Shown here piece by piece: positions 24,285 to 37,537 of a stretch of DNA of 61,187 bases (position 1 is the first letter of the stretch; the number at the start of each line of letters is the position of its first letter). The DNA comes from Bigelowiella natans CCMP2755 (taxonomy: Eukaryota; Cercozoa; Chlorarachniophyceae). The stretch covers positions 1 to 61,187 of the forward strand of contig ADNK01003228.1 of the NCBI GenBank assembly GCA_000320545.1, given 5' to 3'. Position numbers and translations under genes: made by a program. Below the pieces are notes generated by a model. That model ran no database searches and was not told the origin of the DNA. It saw only the letters and a list, made by a program, of their open reading frames with translations.

Positions 24285-25745
24285 CTGCCTTTAGTTGTGC
24301 TGCTACTACTGTCTTTCGATCCATCATCATAATCTATTTTATGGATTTAGGGTGGCATTTTTTGACACGGAATCTCGACATCCATTCTCTGTTATAGAAA
24401 ATTTACACTACGCTACAATTACGGATCTGTCTTGGTAATGAACATTTCATGTTTAGATAAACTGTTTCGTATTATCGATATTGTAACTTTTGCTCTTTTG
24501 TTGTCATCATCATCATCATCATCATCATCATACATGTTATCATCACATTTGCAGTAGTAATAATATTATTCGTTGCTTTTTGTTTGCTAGGTCCTCAGAT
24601 GGGCGTACGCTTGTCGTATCATCCCAAGATGGCTATTGCAGTGTAGTCAAGTTTGAAGAAGGCCAGCTCGGTGAAATTCTCGATGAAAAAGGTGTTGTTC
24701 GTGCAACTTAGCAGTGGGTGATGGTGAGAAAGGATAATGATGACGATAATAATAATAATAATAATAATATTAAGAATAATAATAAAGGACATCGAGTAGA
24801 GCAAAATGATCGACATTATTGTGGAAACTTATTCATTACCTATCGACCGATTTAGATTACGAGAAGCACTTTGCAAAAGTGATCAAGGCAAGGAGAGGAT
24901 ATGATGCTTCTTCTGATCATGCGATAAATGGAGGAGGGAAGGGATCTGAAGAAGTATCCACTCCCAAGGCAGCAGCGGGGGCTTCTACGGCTAATATAAC
25001 CGTTCTCCATTCAAAATCAAAATTCCCTCACACCCCTCCTACCAACGACGTTGTTCAAGGATCAACCGCCAAGAAACAGAAAGTTTCTCATCATCGGCAG
25101 CGCCATCTCACGCCCTTACCTATCAGCAACCAAAGTGCTGATATAAATGGCAATCACAGCGCTAGTAGTGGCGACGATGGAAGTAGCAGTGGGATGGGCA
25201 GAAGCAAAATGAATGTTGACGACGACGTTAAAGTACTACAACCAATGCAGATTCAACCTAGAAGAAAGATCAGGCCCATAGTTGTCGTTGACCCATCATC
25301 ATCATCATCCACAACTGCAGCAGCCTCTACGACAGAGACGGAGACAGGTAAATGATAATGATACTCGCAATACTAATTGGGGGGTGGGTGGGTAAAAAGG
25401 AAACCGATCAGCTGAAATTTATTTATCACATTTCATTATACAGTTTCAGATGAACAAGAACTGCCCTCATCGGCGCTTCCAGAGAGTTCTCTGGAGGGAG
25501 GAAGCGCAAAAGACAGCAAGATTAGTTGCGATACAGTACCAGAAGCAGAAACACCACTCACTTCAGATGGGAAGAATGAATCTGCTGACGCTGGTACTAT
25601 TGTTGATGAGAGCCAAAAGGCAGGCGACGAGTCTTCGTGTAGCAATAGAGAAAGAAATAGTAGCAGTGAGGATGCAGAGCGCCCTTCGGCTAAAAAAAAG
25701 ATCAAGCCAATCCTGCTTCTCAACGACAATGATAATGTTGCATGA
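21804..25745 (+). CDS. CHAF1B: chromatin assembly factor 1 subunit B (p60, WD40)
   Basis: Exons: 21804-21917, 21993-22110, 22176-22311, 22382-22431, 22491-22544, 22612-22708, 22935-23004, 23068-23228, 23361-23416, 23672-23780, 23921-24205, 24351-24434, 24591-24691, 24856-25347, 25444-25745, in phase throughout. The order of motifs is that of CAF-1 p60/FAS2: WH....PVLSVD at the N-terminus, WD blades (GADKFVRIWK, SAGDDGMIFVY, GSVDNKCILWDV, QSADRSCRVY), the insert KRRLFED then LFCDETVQTFFRRLAFSPDG, FPYRMVFAVAS, AFFDTE, and LVVSSQDGYCSVVKFEEGQLG. The protein acts in nucleus as histone H3-H4 chaperone subunit at replication forks, with p150 and p48. The C-terminal tail (from about residue 440) is Ser/acidic low complexity. 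An 18-C run (about 23509-23526) and ATC/TA tracts lie in introns. Confidence 0.93.
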
Positions 25746-26461
25746 TGCCGTACCCTCAACAACTGTGTGTTTGAGGCATGTAAGAAGTAACAACGTTTAG
25801 GTACGTTCCTTGGAGTAGGATGCACTGACATATATCCTTTTATAATGCATATGACTAGAAGCATATTTTCTACATCTTAGCAATTTGCGATGGACAATTG
25901 CTAAAGCCGTCGAACATGTACATGTAAATTTGCTATGGATGCACACATTCTAGATCACCGTACTAGCATATTATGCCCACATCTAGACATGCCTAGATGC
26001 GCGTACGTACATGTACGCACATGACGGCAAATTAATGCAATGTAGCTTTGGGCCTGCATAGCAGCGCGATGCTACACCGCCGAACAAAGGCAGCTGGACT
26101 TGTCTCGCTCTTGAGCTGTACACGCTGCCCCGGGATGCTAGCGGGATGCACAGTGCACTACAGCAATTGAATGAATCGGGTCGCATTTTTGCATCACCAT
26201 GCAACAACACTAGATCTTGCAGACCAGCCTAGCAGCGCTGTCTAATAAGTAGCGGTTTTAGCGTTTTAGCACGTACAGGCATGGTGCACGATGCAGGCGC
26301 CAGTGGATGTCATACTAATTCATCACACGTACATGCTGCTGATACGGAGACAAGGTAACATGTAGACATTATCGAAGCCTTACTGAGCACATTTGACATA
26401 AATTTTTTCATCAGCTATCGATTTGCGAGAGTTTTCAGTAATCTCAAGACGCAATATAGAC
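25746..26461. other. convergent intergenic spacer, CTAG-rich
   Basis: Between the 3' ends of the CAF-1 (+) and DHX16 (-) genes. It contains repeated TCTAGA, GCTAGC and ACGTACAT-type words (about 25950-26350). The two minus-strand frames in it have no supporting motifs. Confidence 0.6.
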
Positions 26462-29400
26462 CTAGGAATAAGCTCTGCGAGCGACATCACTTTCGAAGAG
26501 TTTTGAACGGGCCTGCTCCCAGGTTTCTTCGCCACCTCTGCCTGAGCTACCCACCTTCTTCGGCATCTTTACTTGGGAAGAATCGAGTATCTCCTTCTTC
26601 TTGTAGTAATGCGGTGCGATTTCAACCAGCCATTTTGGGTCTATTTCTATAACCTGTCGCATGTACTCCTTGTTCGTCAACACAAGCTCAAAGTAGATAA
26701 GCCATCGTTTGACCTCCTTATGGAGACATGAAGAAGGGTGAATCAGCACAGAGAGATTATGCTTCACCGTTTTATAGGATCCTTCAGAAGCTAACCTGGC
26801 TGTGTTATAGAAGAAACCTGAGGTTATGGCCTTTCGTACTTTAGCGTGGTCATCCGTGGATTTTATATCAACCTCGACCCGATCCATCATCCCTTCTATC
26901 TGCTCTCTCACGTCTCGAGCTCGCTTCATGGTTCTCGCCTGTAAGAAGTTTTGATAGCACCATTCCACAGAATAATTAGACTCCACCCACTGGTTGTAGA
27001 CATTGAGGAGCGTCAAATGATCGCCACCAGGTTTCCAGAAGTTCTTGTGGGCGTTGTCTGCGTGCACAGCCTTGTCTTTCGGTCGGTAGAAGATGGCATT
27101 TCCGGCGCTCAGCATAGCACATATCGTCAGGCATTCCTCGGAGCATTCGTAAGTCTCCGATTGAATAAGCATCTTGGACAGCATTGGGTCCAATGGCAAC
27201 TCAGCCATTCGCCTTCCTAATTTCGTGAGCTCTCCTCGATCGTTCAGTGACCCCAGGGCGTACAGCAGCTCCAAGGCACGTACCAATGTCTCCGCAGGAG
27301 GGGGGTCAAGGAAGTCGAAGTGGATGAGGTCGTTGATCCCGAGCGATTTCAGCATCAGCACCACATTACCTAGATTTGTTCGTTGAATCTCGGGAATCTG
27401 ATCCTCCTCCAGCTCGTGCATGAACGCATGGGCAGTGTAAAGTCTAAAGCATTTTCCTGCTGCAACACGACCGGCTCTGCCGGCCCTTTGCTGTGCAGAC
27501 GCACGAGAAACTGGTGTGACGATTAGAGCTTCCATTCCTGATCGAGGATTGTAGCTCTTTTGCTTACAAAAGCCTGGGTCGATGACGTAAATGACTCCAT
27601 TAATTGTCAGGGAGGTCTCTGCAATGTTTGTTGCCAACACAACCTTGCGGGCCCCAGGTGGGGTAGGTTCAAATATCTTAGCTTGCATATCAGAAGGAAG
27701 CGTGGAGTAGATAGGCAAGATCAGCAACTCGTTGATCTTGGTCCCAAGCCCACGGACGCGGCGCTCTAGGTTCTCCTGTGCGGCCTCAATTTCTTCTTGT
27801 CCTGTAAGGAATACAAGGATGTCACCCAGGGGCTGCGTGACGTGAATCTGCAGCACGGTTACGATCGACGCATCGATGTAATCGGCTTCAGGAGCTTTCG
27901 TGTAGAAGATATCAACGGGATACTTGCGACCAGGGATCTTGAACACTGGAGCTTCGTCGAAGTAATTTGAGAACTTAGTAGCGTTGAGCGTTGCAGAGGA
28001 TATCAAGATCTTGATGTCCTCTCGAAAACGGGCAATGTCCTTTATCAACCCAAAGAGGACATCCGTGTGTAGGGTGCGTTCATGGGCCTCATCGATCATC
28101 ATGACGGAGTATGATTTGAGGTCTGGCTCTCCTAGAAACTCCCGCAACAACATCCCATCCGTCATGTACTTCACCTTGGTGCTGTCACTTGTGCAGTCTT
28201 CGAACCGGATCGAGTAACCCACTGTGTGGCCTAGCTTCGATCCCATCTCGTCAGCCACACGTGCTGCGACGCTCATAGCTGCAACTCGTCTAGGTTGCGT
28301 GCATCCTATGATCCCTTTTTTGTGATAACCCGCTTCATACAAGTATTGAGGCACTTGCGTTGTTTTTCCTGCGCCAGTCTCTGCCTCGATAATCAAGACT
28401 TGGTATTGAGCAACGGCGTCCAAAAGCTGTTTACGGTAAGGAAATATGGGCAGGGACTCGCGCACCTTCTTCATCTTCTCGCGCTCTGAAAGCTTCGGGT
28501 CGATCTCTTCCATGGGTTGTTTCGATTTTTTGGATTTCTTCTTCTTCTTCGTCATCGTAGCTTGAATGAAGTCAATCTGATCCTCAAAGACGTACTCATA
28601 CTTGTCCTGTTTCTTCCGGTCTCTCGCCCCGAATTTAGCAGTTGCTTTTTTCACTTGATGGTCCTCCCAAGCCTCTTGCTCAGTCGGTCCTTGCACTTCT
28701 TCAACATACCGTGCATTTAGCGCTGCCTCGCGTTTCTCCTTGTCAATTGTTCCATCGTCCTTGACGTATGCCTCGGGCATCGCATAGCCATCAACATGGT
28801 CCGAGAGATTTACTCTTTTCTCAGCCATTTCCAACATTTTCTTCATTGCTTGATGTCGGGCTTGCTCTCTCTTTGTGAGCTTCTCGCTCTTGAAGAGGTA
28901 CTCTTCGTCGCGGACAACTCGCTTTATAAGCTCTAGTTGCTCCTTTTCTCGCTTAGTCAAGTAGGTTTGACGTGAAATTTTCCTAAGCTGAGGAAGCATG
29001 TCTTCCATGTCACCACCGTCGAGAATATCCTTGCGTTTTCGAGATTCGGCGGTCTCTGTTCTATTCTTTGTCTTGTCTTCGTCTCTCTTCCTTACCCGTT
29101 CTGCGTATTCATCTCTTTCTCTTAAATCCCTTTCTCTCGCAACATCATCATCCTCTTTGACGTCTTTGCCATCGTCAGTAGCATCTAGTTTCGCGGCATC
29201 TTTGCTTGATACTGGTGGCTCGTCTTCAGAAGAGTCATCATCATAAGCTACCTTTGTTTCGCGTAGCTGCCGTTTCTTTTTGGAGGGTTTTTTTATTTTA
29301 TTCTTTTTTTTTCGTTTACGAGTTGCGATGACTGCCTCTTCGTCGTCATCGTCATCATCCAGAAGAGCGTAGGCTGCATTATTCCTCAGGAGCGCTCTCT

Positions 29401-29662
29401 TTTTCGCCTCTTCTTTTTGGTACGCACGCGAGGACGAACCGGATGAACGTTGTTGCTTTCGCGGTGCTCTTGAGAATAACTCGGAAACAAAGTTTCGTGT
29501 CTTATCATTGATGGTGATTTCCATCTTTTGCAGCTGTTTTATAACTCCTTGTTGGCTGGAGGCTTTGCTTGCCATTGCGATGAGATAATCCGCTGTGGTC
29601 CCATCGGAGAACCCCATAAGGTCATGCAGACCATCGCTCACCCAACGTTTCAAATTGCTCAT
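26462..29662 (-). CDS. DHX16: DEAH-box pre-mRNA splicing helicase (Prp2/DHX16 type)
   Basis: A single uninterrupted frame of 1066 residues; starting Met at 29662 fits the family's N-terminus ([15 protein letters not shown]). Helicase motifs in order: [10 protein letters not shown] (about residue 425), II DEAH (about 522), III SAT, then [11 protein letters not shown]-like ([10 protein letters not shown]), [10 protein letters not shown] (about 724), followed by the HA2 and OB-fold regions. The first 400 residues are charged and coiled-coil-like, as in DHX16. The enzyme uses ATP to remodel the spliceosome before the first splicing step, in the nucleus. It is the only intronless gene in the window. 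The ATG lies back to back with the PEX11 gene across about 0.4-0.7 kb. Confidence 0.95.
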   Translation of the reverse strand: MSNLKRWVSDGLHDLMGFSDGTTADYLIAMASKASSQQGVIKQLQKMEITINDKTRNFVSELFSRAPRKQQRSSGSSSRAYQKEEAKKRALLRNNAAYALLDDDDDDEEAVIATRKRKKKNKIKKPSKKKRQLRETKVAYDDDSSEDEPPVSSKDAAKLDATDDGKDVKEDDDVARERDLRERDEYAERVRKRDEDKTKNRTETAESRKRKDILDGGDMEDMLPQLRKISRQTYLTKREKEQLELIKRVVRDEEYLFKSEKLTKREQARHQAMKKMLEMAEKRVNLSDHVDGYAMPEAYVKDDGTIDKEKREAALNARYVEEVQGPTEQEAWEDHQVKKATAKFGARDRKKQDKYEYVFEDQIDFIQATMTKKKKKSKKSKQPMEEIDPKLSEREKMKKVRESLPIFPYRKQLLDAVAQYQVLIIEAETGAGKTTQVPQYLYEAGYHKKGIIGCTQPRRVAAMSVAARVADEMGSKLGHTVGYSIRFEDCTSDSTKVKYMTDGMLLREFLGEPDLKSYSVMMIDEAHERTLHTDVLFGLIKDIARFREDIKILISSATLNATKFSNYFDEAPVFKIPGRKYPVDIFYTKAPEADYIDASIVTVLQIHVTQPLGDILVFLTGQEEIEAAQENLERRVRGLGTKINELLILPIYSTLPSDMQAKIFEPTPPGARKVVLATNIAETSLTINGVIYVIDPGFCKQKSYNPRSGMEALIVTPVSRASAQQRAGRAGRVAAGKCFRLYTAHAFMHELEEDQIPEIQRTNLGNVVLMLKSLGINDLIHFDFLDPPPAETLVRALELLYALGSLNDRGELTKLGRRMAELPLDPMLSKMLIQSETYECSEECLTICAMLSAGNAIFYRPKDKAVHADNAHKNFWKPGGDHLTLLNVYNQWVESNYSVEWCYQNFLQARTMKRARDVREQIEGMMDRVEVDIKSTDDHAKVRKAITSGFFYNTARLASEGSYKTVKHNLSVLIHPSSCLHKEVKRWLIYFELVLTNKEYMRQVIEIDPKWLVEIAPHYYKKKEILDSSQVKMPKKVGSSGRGGEETWEQARSKLFESDVARRAYS

Positions 29663-30409
29663 CCTCCTAAGAAATGGGAAAGATGAGATTCACCTATCTT
29701 CAATATAAGGATGGCACTAGCGTAGTAAAAATAGCGCGACTCTCGTACACGAATATTGCGCACTCGCTACAGCATTATCAACTCCAAGGAGTGCATTTCA
29801 CAAATTCTGGTGCAGCGGGCGCAATGCTATACCTGGTCTATGGCCTTTGTACTCAGGAGAGTTAGCACCTTTGTTCACTGGAATGTATTGTCTTTAAGGT
29901 TGCTTCCTCGGGTGGCTGGCTATCCCTGCGGAGGGGGATGAGCTGCCGCTTTTTTTTCCAAGTGCAAAATTCTAAAAGAGGCCACACATTTCCGCAATAT
30001 CCAAGAATAAATACCATGAATAGAAGATATATTATATATACGACATGCTTATATGGAAGGCGTAATATCGCAACTCAAGAGAATATGGCCGACGAAGTTC
30101 AGTTCTATTCTGAATCGTGCTCGGGCCGAAGAAGTTAAGTTAGTATCAAGGATCCTTGGCTCCAAGTCGTCGAAGTGACATGGGGTTTTACGAAATAAAT
30201 ACGCGAAAAAGTTCTGTCGTAGATAAAATACCGGAGGAATTATACCGACCATAAATATCGCAATGCACACTCAAATCTCTGGTTGCCCAAATCGCACTGA
30301 CAACAGCAGCCCACAATGTCCTCTACCCGCCCCGTCCGCAGGTGTTGCATCTTAGGGTGGCCGTATGACTTCGATTTGACCTCATAATATGAATTGGTTC
30401 CCTTTATAG
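29663..30409. promoter_or_regulatory. divergent promoter region, DHX16 / PEX11 genes
   Basis: Gap between two 5' ends. An ATG at 30085 starts a short open stretch (MADEVQFYSE...) followed by a weak GT donor. It could be the first PEX11 exon, but its phase does not match the exon at 30410. A 78-codon minus frame overlaps 30240-30476. Confidence 0.4.
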
Positions 30410-31730
30410 TATCAAGATTTTGGAGAACATGCTTGAAACCTCCGCTGCGTACGACATCTTTGGCCGCACCCTGCAATTTGGTCCTCTAAACAGTCAACGG
30501 AAAAAAGGATGGAAATTTAACTAAGGCTGTATGTGTTTCGTCGATAATCGATAGGATGCGAATTGCTACTCGCCACACTCTACAAGGTGCAATACTTTCC
30601 ACTGATGTTGTCACTTAAGCCACACCCAATTCCTTTTTCCTTGTTGAAGGGGGTAAAGAACTCGTCTACTATCACGCTGCGAAAGCTCGAATCTTCAATG
30701 GGAACGGCGAGAAGTGTATTATTTTTGGGGCAGTTCGTTGGAGTTCTGAGAAAAATGAACTTTAATCCCAAAACCTGGGCAGAAATCTGTCAGGTAGGGT
30801 TATATTATTTAGACACCTACTACTTCATGACTTATGGAAATACGTGATAACACACTAGACCACGTCGCACGGAAGCTTGGCCCTATTCTTCATCGTAGAA
30901 AATATGTAAATTTACCAACGTATTGGTGTGTAGATTGGTTATTTGATCTATTACTCCCGTTTGCCAACTAGATTGTTTGCTGGAAGATACGGATTGATAA
31001 GCTTACGCGAAGATCAAAGAAAGCTATTGTCAATGTACCTATTCATTAAAAATCAATTGTATTCCATAAGAAGTAATTTATCACATGGTTTTTATTTATT
31101 GGAAGACTGTCTACCTTCTTCTGGATGTTCGAGGTATTATCAACGCAGCCCGTGTCCTTTACCGATGAATTTTAATTTTAATATCTGACTTTTGCAGGCT
31201 TTGCCGTCCATTCCTAAATATGCTATACTTCTCAAAAAAAAGGTTTGGTATGGTTCAGTGTTTTTAGTTGCCACAATTTCCCCTATTTTAACCAAAATAC
31301 TTTCAACAGGGAAAGCGTGCCGATGAACTCAAGGAACATCGGTAGGAAATTTAAGAAGGGCTTCCCTTTCTTCTGTTATTTTAATATTCATCTTGCATAG
31401 GATATCATTCGTTTCGGCATTTCTCGATTCATTGACAGCGTCTCATTTTCTTGGCCTGAAGGTTGATTCGTGCTACGCGCTAATCCCTTTAAAATTTGAC
31501 ATACGGTAATTTGATTTTTCGCTGACGCGTTCCGATGCCCTGTTTTACCACAAATATGGAAGCCTGGAATTTCTGACCCGGTGGCTAATCTATTCGGAGT
31601 ACTTACATCGCTTATCTATCTACGAAGTGCTTACCGAAGAGCAAAGGAGAATGTGATGGCTATCGAAGATATGGAAACCTCAAGTGACAAAGCTGGCGCG
31701 AGTTCGATGGAGGCCAAAAAAAACGACTGA
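30410..31730 (+). CDS. PEX11-type peroxisomal membrane protein (5' end unresolved)
   Basis: Exons: 30410-30480, 30555-30586, 30650-30793, 31106-31153, 31198-31242, 31310-31341, 31401-31461, 31563-31730. Phases match except that one more exon may lie between 30793 and 31106, and the first exon is not fixed. The pattern is that of PEX11: amphipathic start (YDIFGRTLQF), then LESSMGTARSVLFLGQFVG, a YLLLD segment, a charged KKKGKRADELKEH stretch, and a terminal membrane helix (ISDPVANLFGVLTSLIYL) before a short polar tail. PEX11 proteins elongate and divide peroxisomes. Sequence conservation in the family is low, so the call rests on the layout and the central helix. Confidence 0.68.
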
Positions 31731-32895
31731 TGGCTATTGCTGCCACGTTGTTGTAGTGGCGCGTACAATAGCATATGAGAATCATAAAACGTAGATATGG
31801 TTGTTTCAGGCGTGCATGGGTAGATACATAGAACATGTTGAAACTGTATATTGAAGAGAACGTTTCTGAGTCAGTGTTTCCGAGAAAGTGATGTAAATTG
31901 AAGCTCACCCTGAATCCAGTGCCCTCAGAAAGAACACCAGGATCTATCCGAGAAAAAAAATATGTATAAATTCGTCGGTTTGCGAAGAGCGATACACATA
32001 CCTATATACTGCAGTACCAAGCACTCCTTTTTTGTTAGATTATGCAATAAGTGCATGATGTATATTGAAATATAGTTTTATGTGTACATATTTACTTATT
32101 TTGTGTCTATATACATGTGCATACGTGTGTTTGTATGTGTATGTAAGATGTATGAATTGTGTGTTGTTGTTGCAATAATAGATTTGCCAAGCATAGTGTG
32201 CAGTCGGTGACGAACATCTCTGCTCTAGTGCTAGATATTTAGCATTGCGCTGCAGCAATGGCTTGCGCATGGCACGGTCGCTGGGAAGGTTTATTTATAG
32301 ACGCATCTAGACATCTAGGACATGTCGGCATGCTAGCATGTCTAGATCTAGAGATGTGAATCGTCCCGATGCATCGCGAGCCTTGTTGGCGCGTATATAC
32401 GTGTCGTGGAAGCTCGCACAATGCTAGAATGCTAGAATCGAATGTATGCGACAGTCAGCCGTCATATCGAAGCGAGCTATCATGCTAGCATGTACAGCAA
32501 TGATTCGTCGTCTCCTAGTCTCTGCTACACACGTCATTATTGCCTTCGATCATGCTTTCTAGCTTTATGCATCATCATTGCAACAATTGTTGCAATCCAG
32601 CTGCCTTGCACAGCCTCTGCTATCGCAGTAATTTGTTCCGGCATGCGTATATGCCGCATACTGCATACATAAAAATGCATGCGTAGATTCCACTATGAGA
32701 CCAAGACTTTCATTGCGTGTAGCACAATCTAGCAATGTCTTTAAATTTTATGCAATTCATTAAAAATGTATTAGCAGATGATTCATCATCCTCGACGGTT
32801 ATCTTTTGTATCATTACTGATATCTCCTTCTTCATGGCGCTTGCGGAAAGCATCTATATCTGTAGTGCGCTGGAAATATGTAAACATGAAACTAA
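31731..32895. other. convergent intergenic spacer, CTAG-rich
   Basis: Between the 3' ends of the PEX11 (+) and RsmD-like (-) genes. From about 32220 to 32520 it shows TCTAGA, GCTAGC and GCATGC clusters. No supported gene. Confidence 0.6.
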
Positions 32896-33910
32896 TCAAT
32901 CAGAATGCACGAAATTGCAAGAAAATGAAGAAACCTTTTTCTTCGAGGCATCCCGTCTGTTTGGATTTATGCGTGCACTTTCTGATTCAGTTGGGCCGTA
33001 CACTGCGACCCAAGTTCTTCCATAGGATCGATCACGAAATTTCTCTAAAACACCTCCCAATGCCTGGATACACCCATTTATTAGCTTAGCTTTCTAGATA
33101 ACTTCGATGATTCACTACGGTGAGAAGACTGCGACACCACACAATTGAAATATACATGGACACATCGGAGTTATGATGCGAGATATTAAAGCGACGCAAA
33201 CGAGCATATCGCGCACATTACAACCGTGTTTAATTGGTCCGGAATTTGGTATTTGAACTCAATCGGGTATTCCACAACGATGAAGGTCTTCTCATTCACC
33301 TTATTTGACAATGAAACAAAAATATATGTATCATATCATAAGGATCAAAAGTAACGATCATACTTGCCGTTTCTCGACGATGTTAATTCCAAAAAGTGTG
33401 AATAATAACTGTGTCTTGCGCTGCAACTAATGCTGTCACTACGACGATGACACTATATTATTGCTACTGCTACCAAGGGGCTTCTTGAAAGTAAATCGAA
33501 CAACTCGGGATATGATACCAACTAATAACACATTAAATTGAACCCACGCTAAGTCTTTCATTCAAACGTCAAGTAATAATTCAAGCAAAATTGTGAAAGC
33601 ACAATGCTCTCAGTTGTTATTATTTTTGTAGGAAAATAACGGTGTTGTGATCATATCAACTGTTGTAACCTGGTATGGAGGACATACGCTGATGAAATCG
33701 AACGGTTTGCCTTGCAATTGTTATTATGAAGCACATTGACGGTCATCACATCATAATATAAGAAGATCAAAACGGTGATAATATTTCGACAAAACATGTA
33801 TTTAATATATTATGATAACAGCGCTTAGCCCAGCGAAGGTATTATCTATAAATAACCACTCCCATTAAGTTTGTAATGTATTATTAGTTCCATGTACATT
33901 AGTTTTGATG

Positions 33911-33941
<31 letters not shown>

Positions 33942-36900
33942 AAGTAGTAGTATTTGTTGTTGTACCTGCGTAATATGGGTAATCGATTGACCGTTTGAGG
34001 TAGTCTTCTGCTTTCATATTTAGGATCTGACACCATTCACAACAAAGATAGGTTCAACAACTCCTCATAGGTAGAATATGTCGATAGTTTGTCGCCATCT
34101 AACTCGAGGCATCAGAAGAAGCAGAAGCATTTTTTCCACGCCTTGTTAAATGGGAGAACATTGTCATATTTCCTTTGACATGTTATCTAGCTGTCGATAT
34201 CCAAGTATATTTCGTCACTACCTGCGCCTTGTCGAGAAATCCACACGTGTGAAGATTTACCTAACACAAAATCACAAACCGAAGACAAGCATTCGATTGT
34301 TAACTGACAATTTTAGTTAAAATATACTTTACAAGCTCTAATTAATATTAAAAATGGATGGCCTGTATTTGTACGATCAATTACGTTTCTACATGTGTGT
34401 ATAAGTGTACATATGCACACAGAAACCAGTACACCGATGACAAAAGTAGCTATTCCCACTCAAGATAACTTATTCACAAACTTCCGTCCATCTTCTCCCA
34501 TCAAAATTTTATATTAGCACCTTTAGCACGTTCTTGGAAACCCATCGATCAAGCTCCACAAAGGTCGTAGATTCAGCACCCCTTTAATCAAAACGCCATC
34601 TTCAACAATGGTAAACATGTATGATGCTTCGCTATTCATGATATACGTATTCCATCGATGCAAGCACATGATTAGGATAACTTTCCTCAAAATTGAGTCA
34701 ACAACACCTTGAAAGAGCTTCAATGCCTACGCTGCCAGTACCGCCAAACATATCTAGCCACCGCGCACCCCCTGGAAGCATCCCCCCACCTCCAAATCGG
34801 GCTGACAGTAGATTGAACACAGCAGCTCGCACCTACGTTATTTAAATACTGCAGTGAAGAAAGAATGCTGAAGAATGATGACAGGGATAGGGTTCGATTT
34901 TATGATGAGTTGGACTTACAAAAGGTTGAATTTGGTATCTTCATCAACCAAAAAAACACTGAATTTTCATCGCGTCTCTCCCCTTCTCTTCCCCCTTCTA
35001 TGAGTTTGATCTAACTCGGAGAATTGATTATACAAATGACAGCAACAGCACCTTCTCCATCATTGGCCGGACATTTGCGTCCTTGGGGGAAACAAGAAGC
35101 TTGCGCGCTTTCGTACTACCACAGAAGAATAGGAGAAGAATCAGGAGATTGAACAGAAGCAGCATGAAGTAACAGTACCCTGCGACGATTCGTAAGCGCA
35201 TGTGGGTTTGCCGATTTTGGGGGTTGGCACGGACTTTAGCCGCTGCTTCTCCTGCAAAAATACAAACGATAGGATAGCCAGGAATAGATGACTTCAGAAC
35301 CCTTCAAGTCAACATAAGAATTGTTTAATTTAAAGAAAGTACATTATCAAATATTAAGTCGACCTAGGTAACTCATTTACAAAACCGTGTCTCAATTCCA
35401 TTTTAACTGTCAAACTTCATTTTTTTGAATCTCGCTCGTAGTATGGTACATCTTGGTTAATTATAACCTGTTGCCGCCTCCATAATCCTTTCAGCACGTT
35501 TAGATCCTAGAAATGATGTGTTACGAAAGATGTAGAAAGTGATCATAAGAGACACGGAGGAAATGCAGAAGATGACGAAAGAATCTATAGGAAAAGGTGC
35601 AAGATATAACTAACGAATTCCGCATGTTTCATTTGAATACTCCTCTTCTTATGCAGGAAACTTACTCAGGTGTACCTTTGCGTTTGCTAAGATTGATCTT
35701 GTCTGCTTGTCGCTGGGCCTATAATAATGATGTTCATATGAGTCACTTGAAATATAGTATTATGACCAATATTGTCATTATATGTCTTGCTGCTGTATCT
35801 TCTGACTTAGTAGCTGCATAGCGATATGTGACCACACTGTCACCCAACACCACCCTATTACTATTAGTACCAAAGATACATATTTTGTTGGTAGATTTAC
35901 TTTCTGTAGAGCTTTAATGGCAGAGGATGGTAGAGCAAGGTTGGAGATGGCTTCCACGTGCTCCTCATCACCTCTCATTTCCTATTAAGACAACCAATCA
36001 ACTCAACACCCTTATCTTAGATATCTGACCAGTTGATAGAAGCATGCACAGTCTAATATCATTATATACTTTAGAATCATCATCCTTTCCAGGTCTGCTG
36101 TCTTTTGAGGAAGTCTTGCTTTCCAGAGCTTGTTCCGAAAAATCGAACCCAAAGTCCTCCAAGTCGAAGGATAGTAGATCGTCGGATATCACATCTCCAT
36201 CGCCCTAAATGATACATTTGGTTTCTTTTACATCTAGGAAAAAGGATAGATCTGTTCACGATAATGGAGGGTATGCACATACTAACCGTTATCTTATCAA
36301 AATCTTCCAAACTTAATTGTTCGTTTGCAAATGGATCGTCGTCCTCCTCGTCAATAAGCGCACCGCTCACGGATATCCCTGATAATAGATTTATGCGAGT
36401 AAAAGGTAGAACAAAGTTATCTGGTAGCTTAACAACCTCCACCCTCAACGAGGCTTTTGGACCATTCCGGAGGCTCCTCAAAATCGTCTCTTTCATCGTC
36501 CATTGGAGGTAGTTCTTTAGACTGGGATGAGAAGGAAAATATTTGAATATGCGGCGAGTCTAGGTCTCATAAATAAAAAAAAGGAGGGAAAACGTTAAAT
36601 TTAATTAAAACCAACTAATGTACCTCGTCCCAGAGCACACTAATATCGATATCCTCTTCAAACTGGCCTCTAACAAAAGTTTCAGCCATTATCATAGAAA
36701 TATAACAGGTAAATGAAAGTAGTACTGTTTCGAAAATGCTCTTTTGATCGCTGCAGGGTCTTGATTCTTTCGACGAAGGCCCAATTCCCCGAATCCAAAT
36801 TGTCTACTTCTTAGTGTGGGAGTAGGGTACCTCGACCTTTGTGAAAAGCCGGCACAACCACTCCTACGAAGCAAGCTAGGGCTACTTCCCAGAGCCAAGA

Positions 36901-36958
36901 TGTGTGAGAGTAAAAGAATGGTCATGGTCAAAAATGAAGTCATGAAGTTGGCCGGCAT
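32896..36958 (-). CDS. RsmD-type rRNA guanine-N2 methyltransferase, organelle-targeted, 18 exons
   Basis: Exons: 36958-36726, 36669-36624, 36521-36443, 36378-36287, 36204-36070, 35981-35901, 35718-35676, 35507-35469, 35251-35179, 35115-35052, 34832-34708, 34581-34521, 34260-34222, 34026-33966, 33710-33670, 33408-33364, 33299-33222, 33063-32896, all in phase. Motifs: LRIVAGTKARKLL, RPMMEKVRAAVFNLL, LDMFGGTGSVGIEALSRGA (SAM-binding motif I), FVELDR, KVNLHTCGF, FDFISVCPPYQ (catalytic D-P-P-Y position reads CPPY, as in plastid relatives), FIVVEYP and FRDRSYGRTWVAVYGP. It should methylate small-subunit rRNA (G966 equivalent). The N-terminus has a hydrophobic segment, then an Arg/Ser-rich stretch, fitting plastid import, followed by an acidic region of about 130 residues. 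Very short exons are frequent. Confidence 0.9.
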
Positions 36959-37537
36959 TCCTGATTCTGCCAGTGATCTTCTTTTTCTGGTCTCGGAGGT
37001 CAGGTCCGAGCTAGTTCAGGTTCCATTCAGAAGGTGCCACCACCGTCCATATTGGAAGAAATCCTTTGCAATTCGGTCCTGCGACATGCTTTCCATGATG
37101 ACGTTTGATGTATTTCAAACACACGCGAGCATATTAAGTATGCGCCAACCCTTTGGACTTGTCGCATATTCAAAATTGACTTGAATTCCAATCATACAAC
37201 TTTTTTGAGCTGCCAGCCGGATGTTCATCGCACATACTTCGTAGCAAGTGGTCGGTCGTTCGGTCATTCAACTCTTATCAAGAACGTGAGCCGGTCGGTG
37301 ATTTTCTATCGACAAATGTATGGCATTACCGCATGTGCGACTTGATCATTGACTCAAAACCCACATCGAGCGAAAAGCTTCCGACAAGAACGTTGAGAGA
37401 AATCTCGAGAAATCGAGACTTTGTCGCCAGGGTACATGTAAATTGACAAGCGGATGACAGACGTTAAGTTCGTGCGTGGTGCCCTGGAACTGCGGAAAGA
37501 AAAATATCCCGTTAGAAATTTCTTGTCAGAATTACAA
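36959..37537. promoter_or_regulatory. divergent promoter region, RsmD-like / NHL receptor genes
   Basis: A 0.58-kb gap between two start codons on opposite strands. No repeats or CTAG cluster. The plus-strand frame 36816-37184 overlaps the RsmD leader exon and has no motifs. Confidence 0.55.

Noticed and set aside
30650-30770. Plus frame reading KELVYYHAAKARIFNG through PEX11 exon
   Set aside because: It is a second open frame over the same exon. The other frame (LESSMGTARSVLFLGQF) fits PEX11 and has matching splice phases on both sides.
36816-37184. 122-codon plus frame
   Set aside because: Overlaps the RsmD leader exon on the other strand and a divergent promoter; no motifs.
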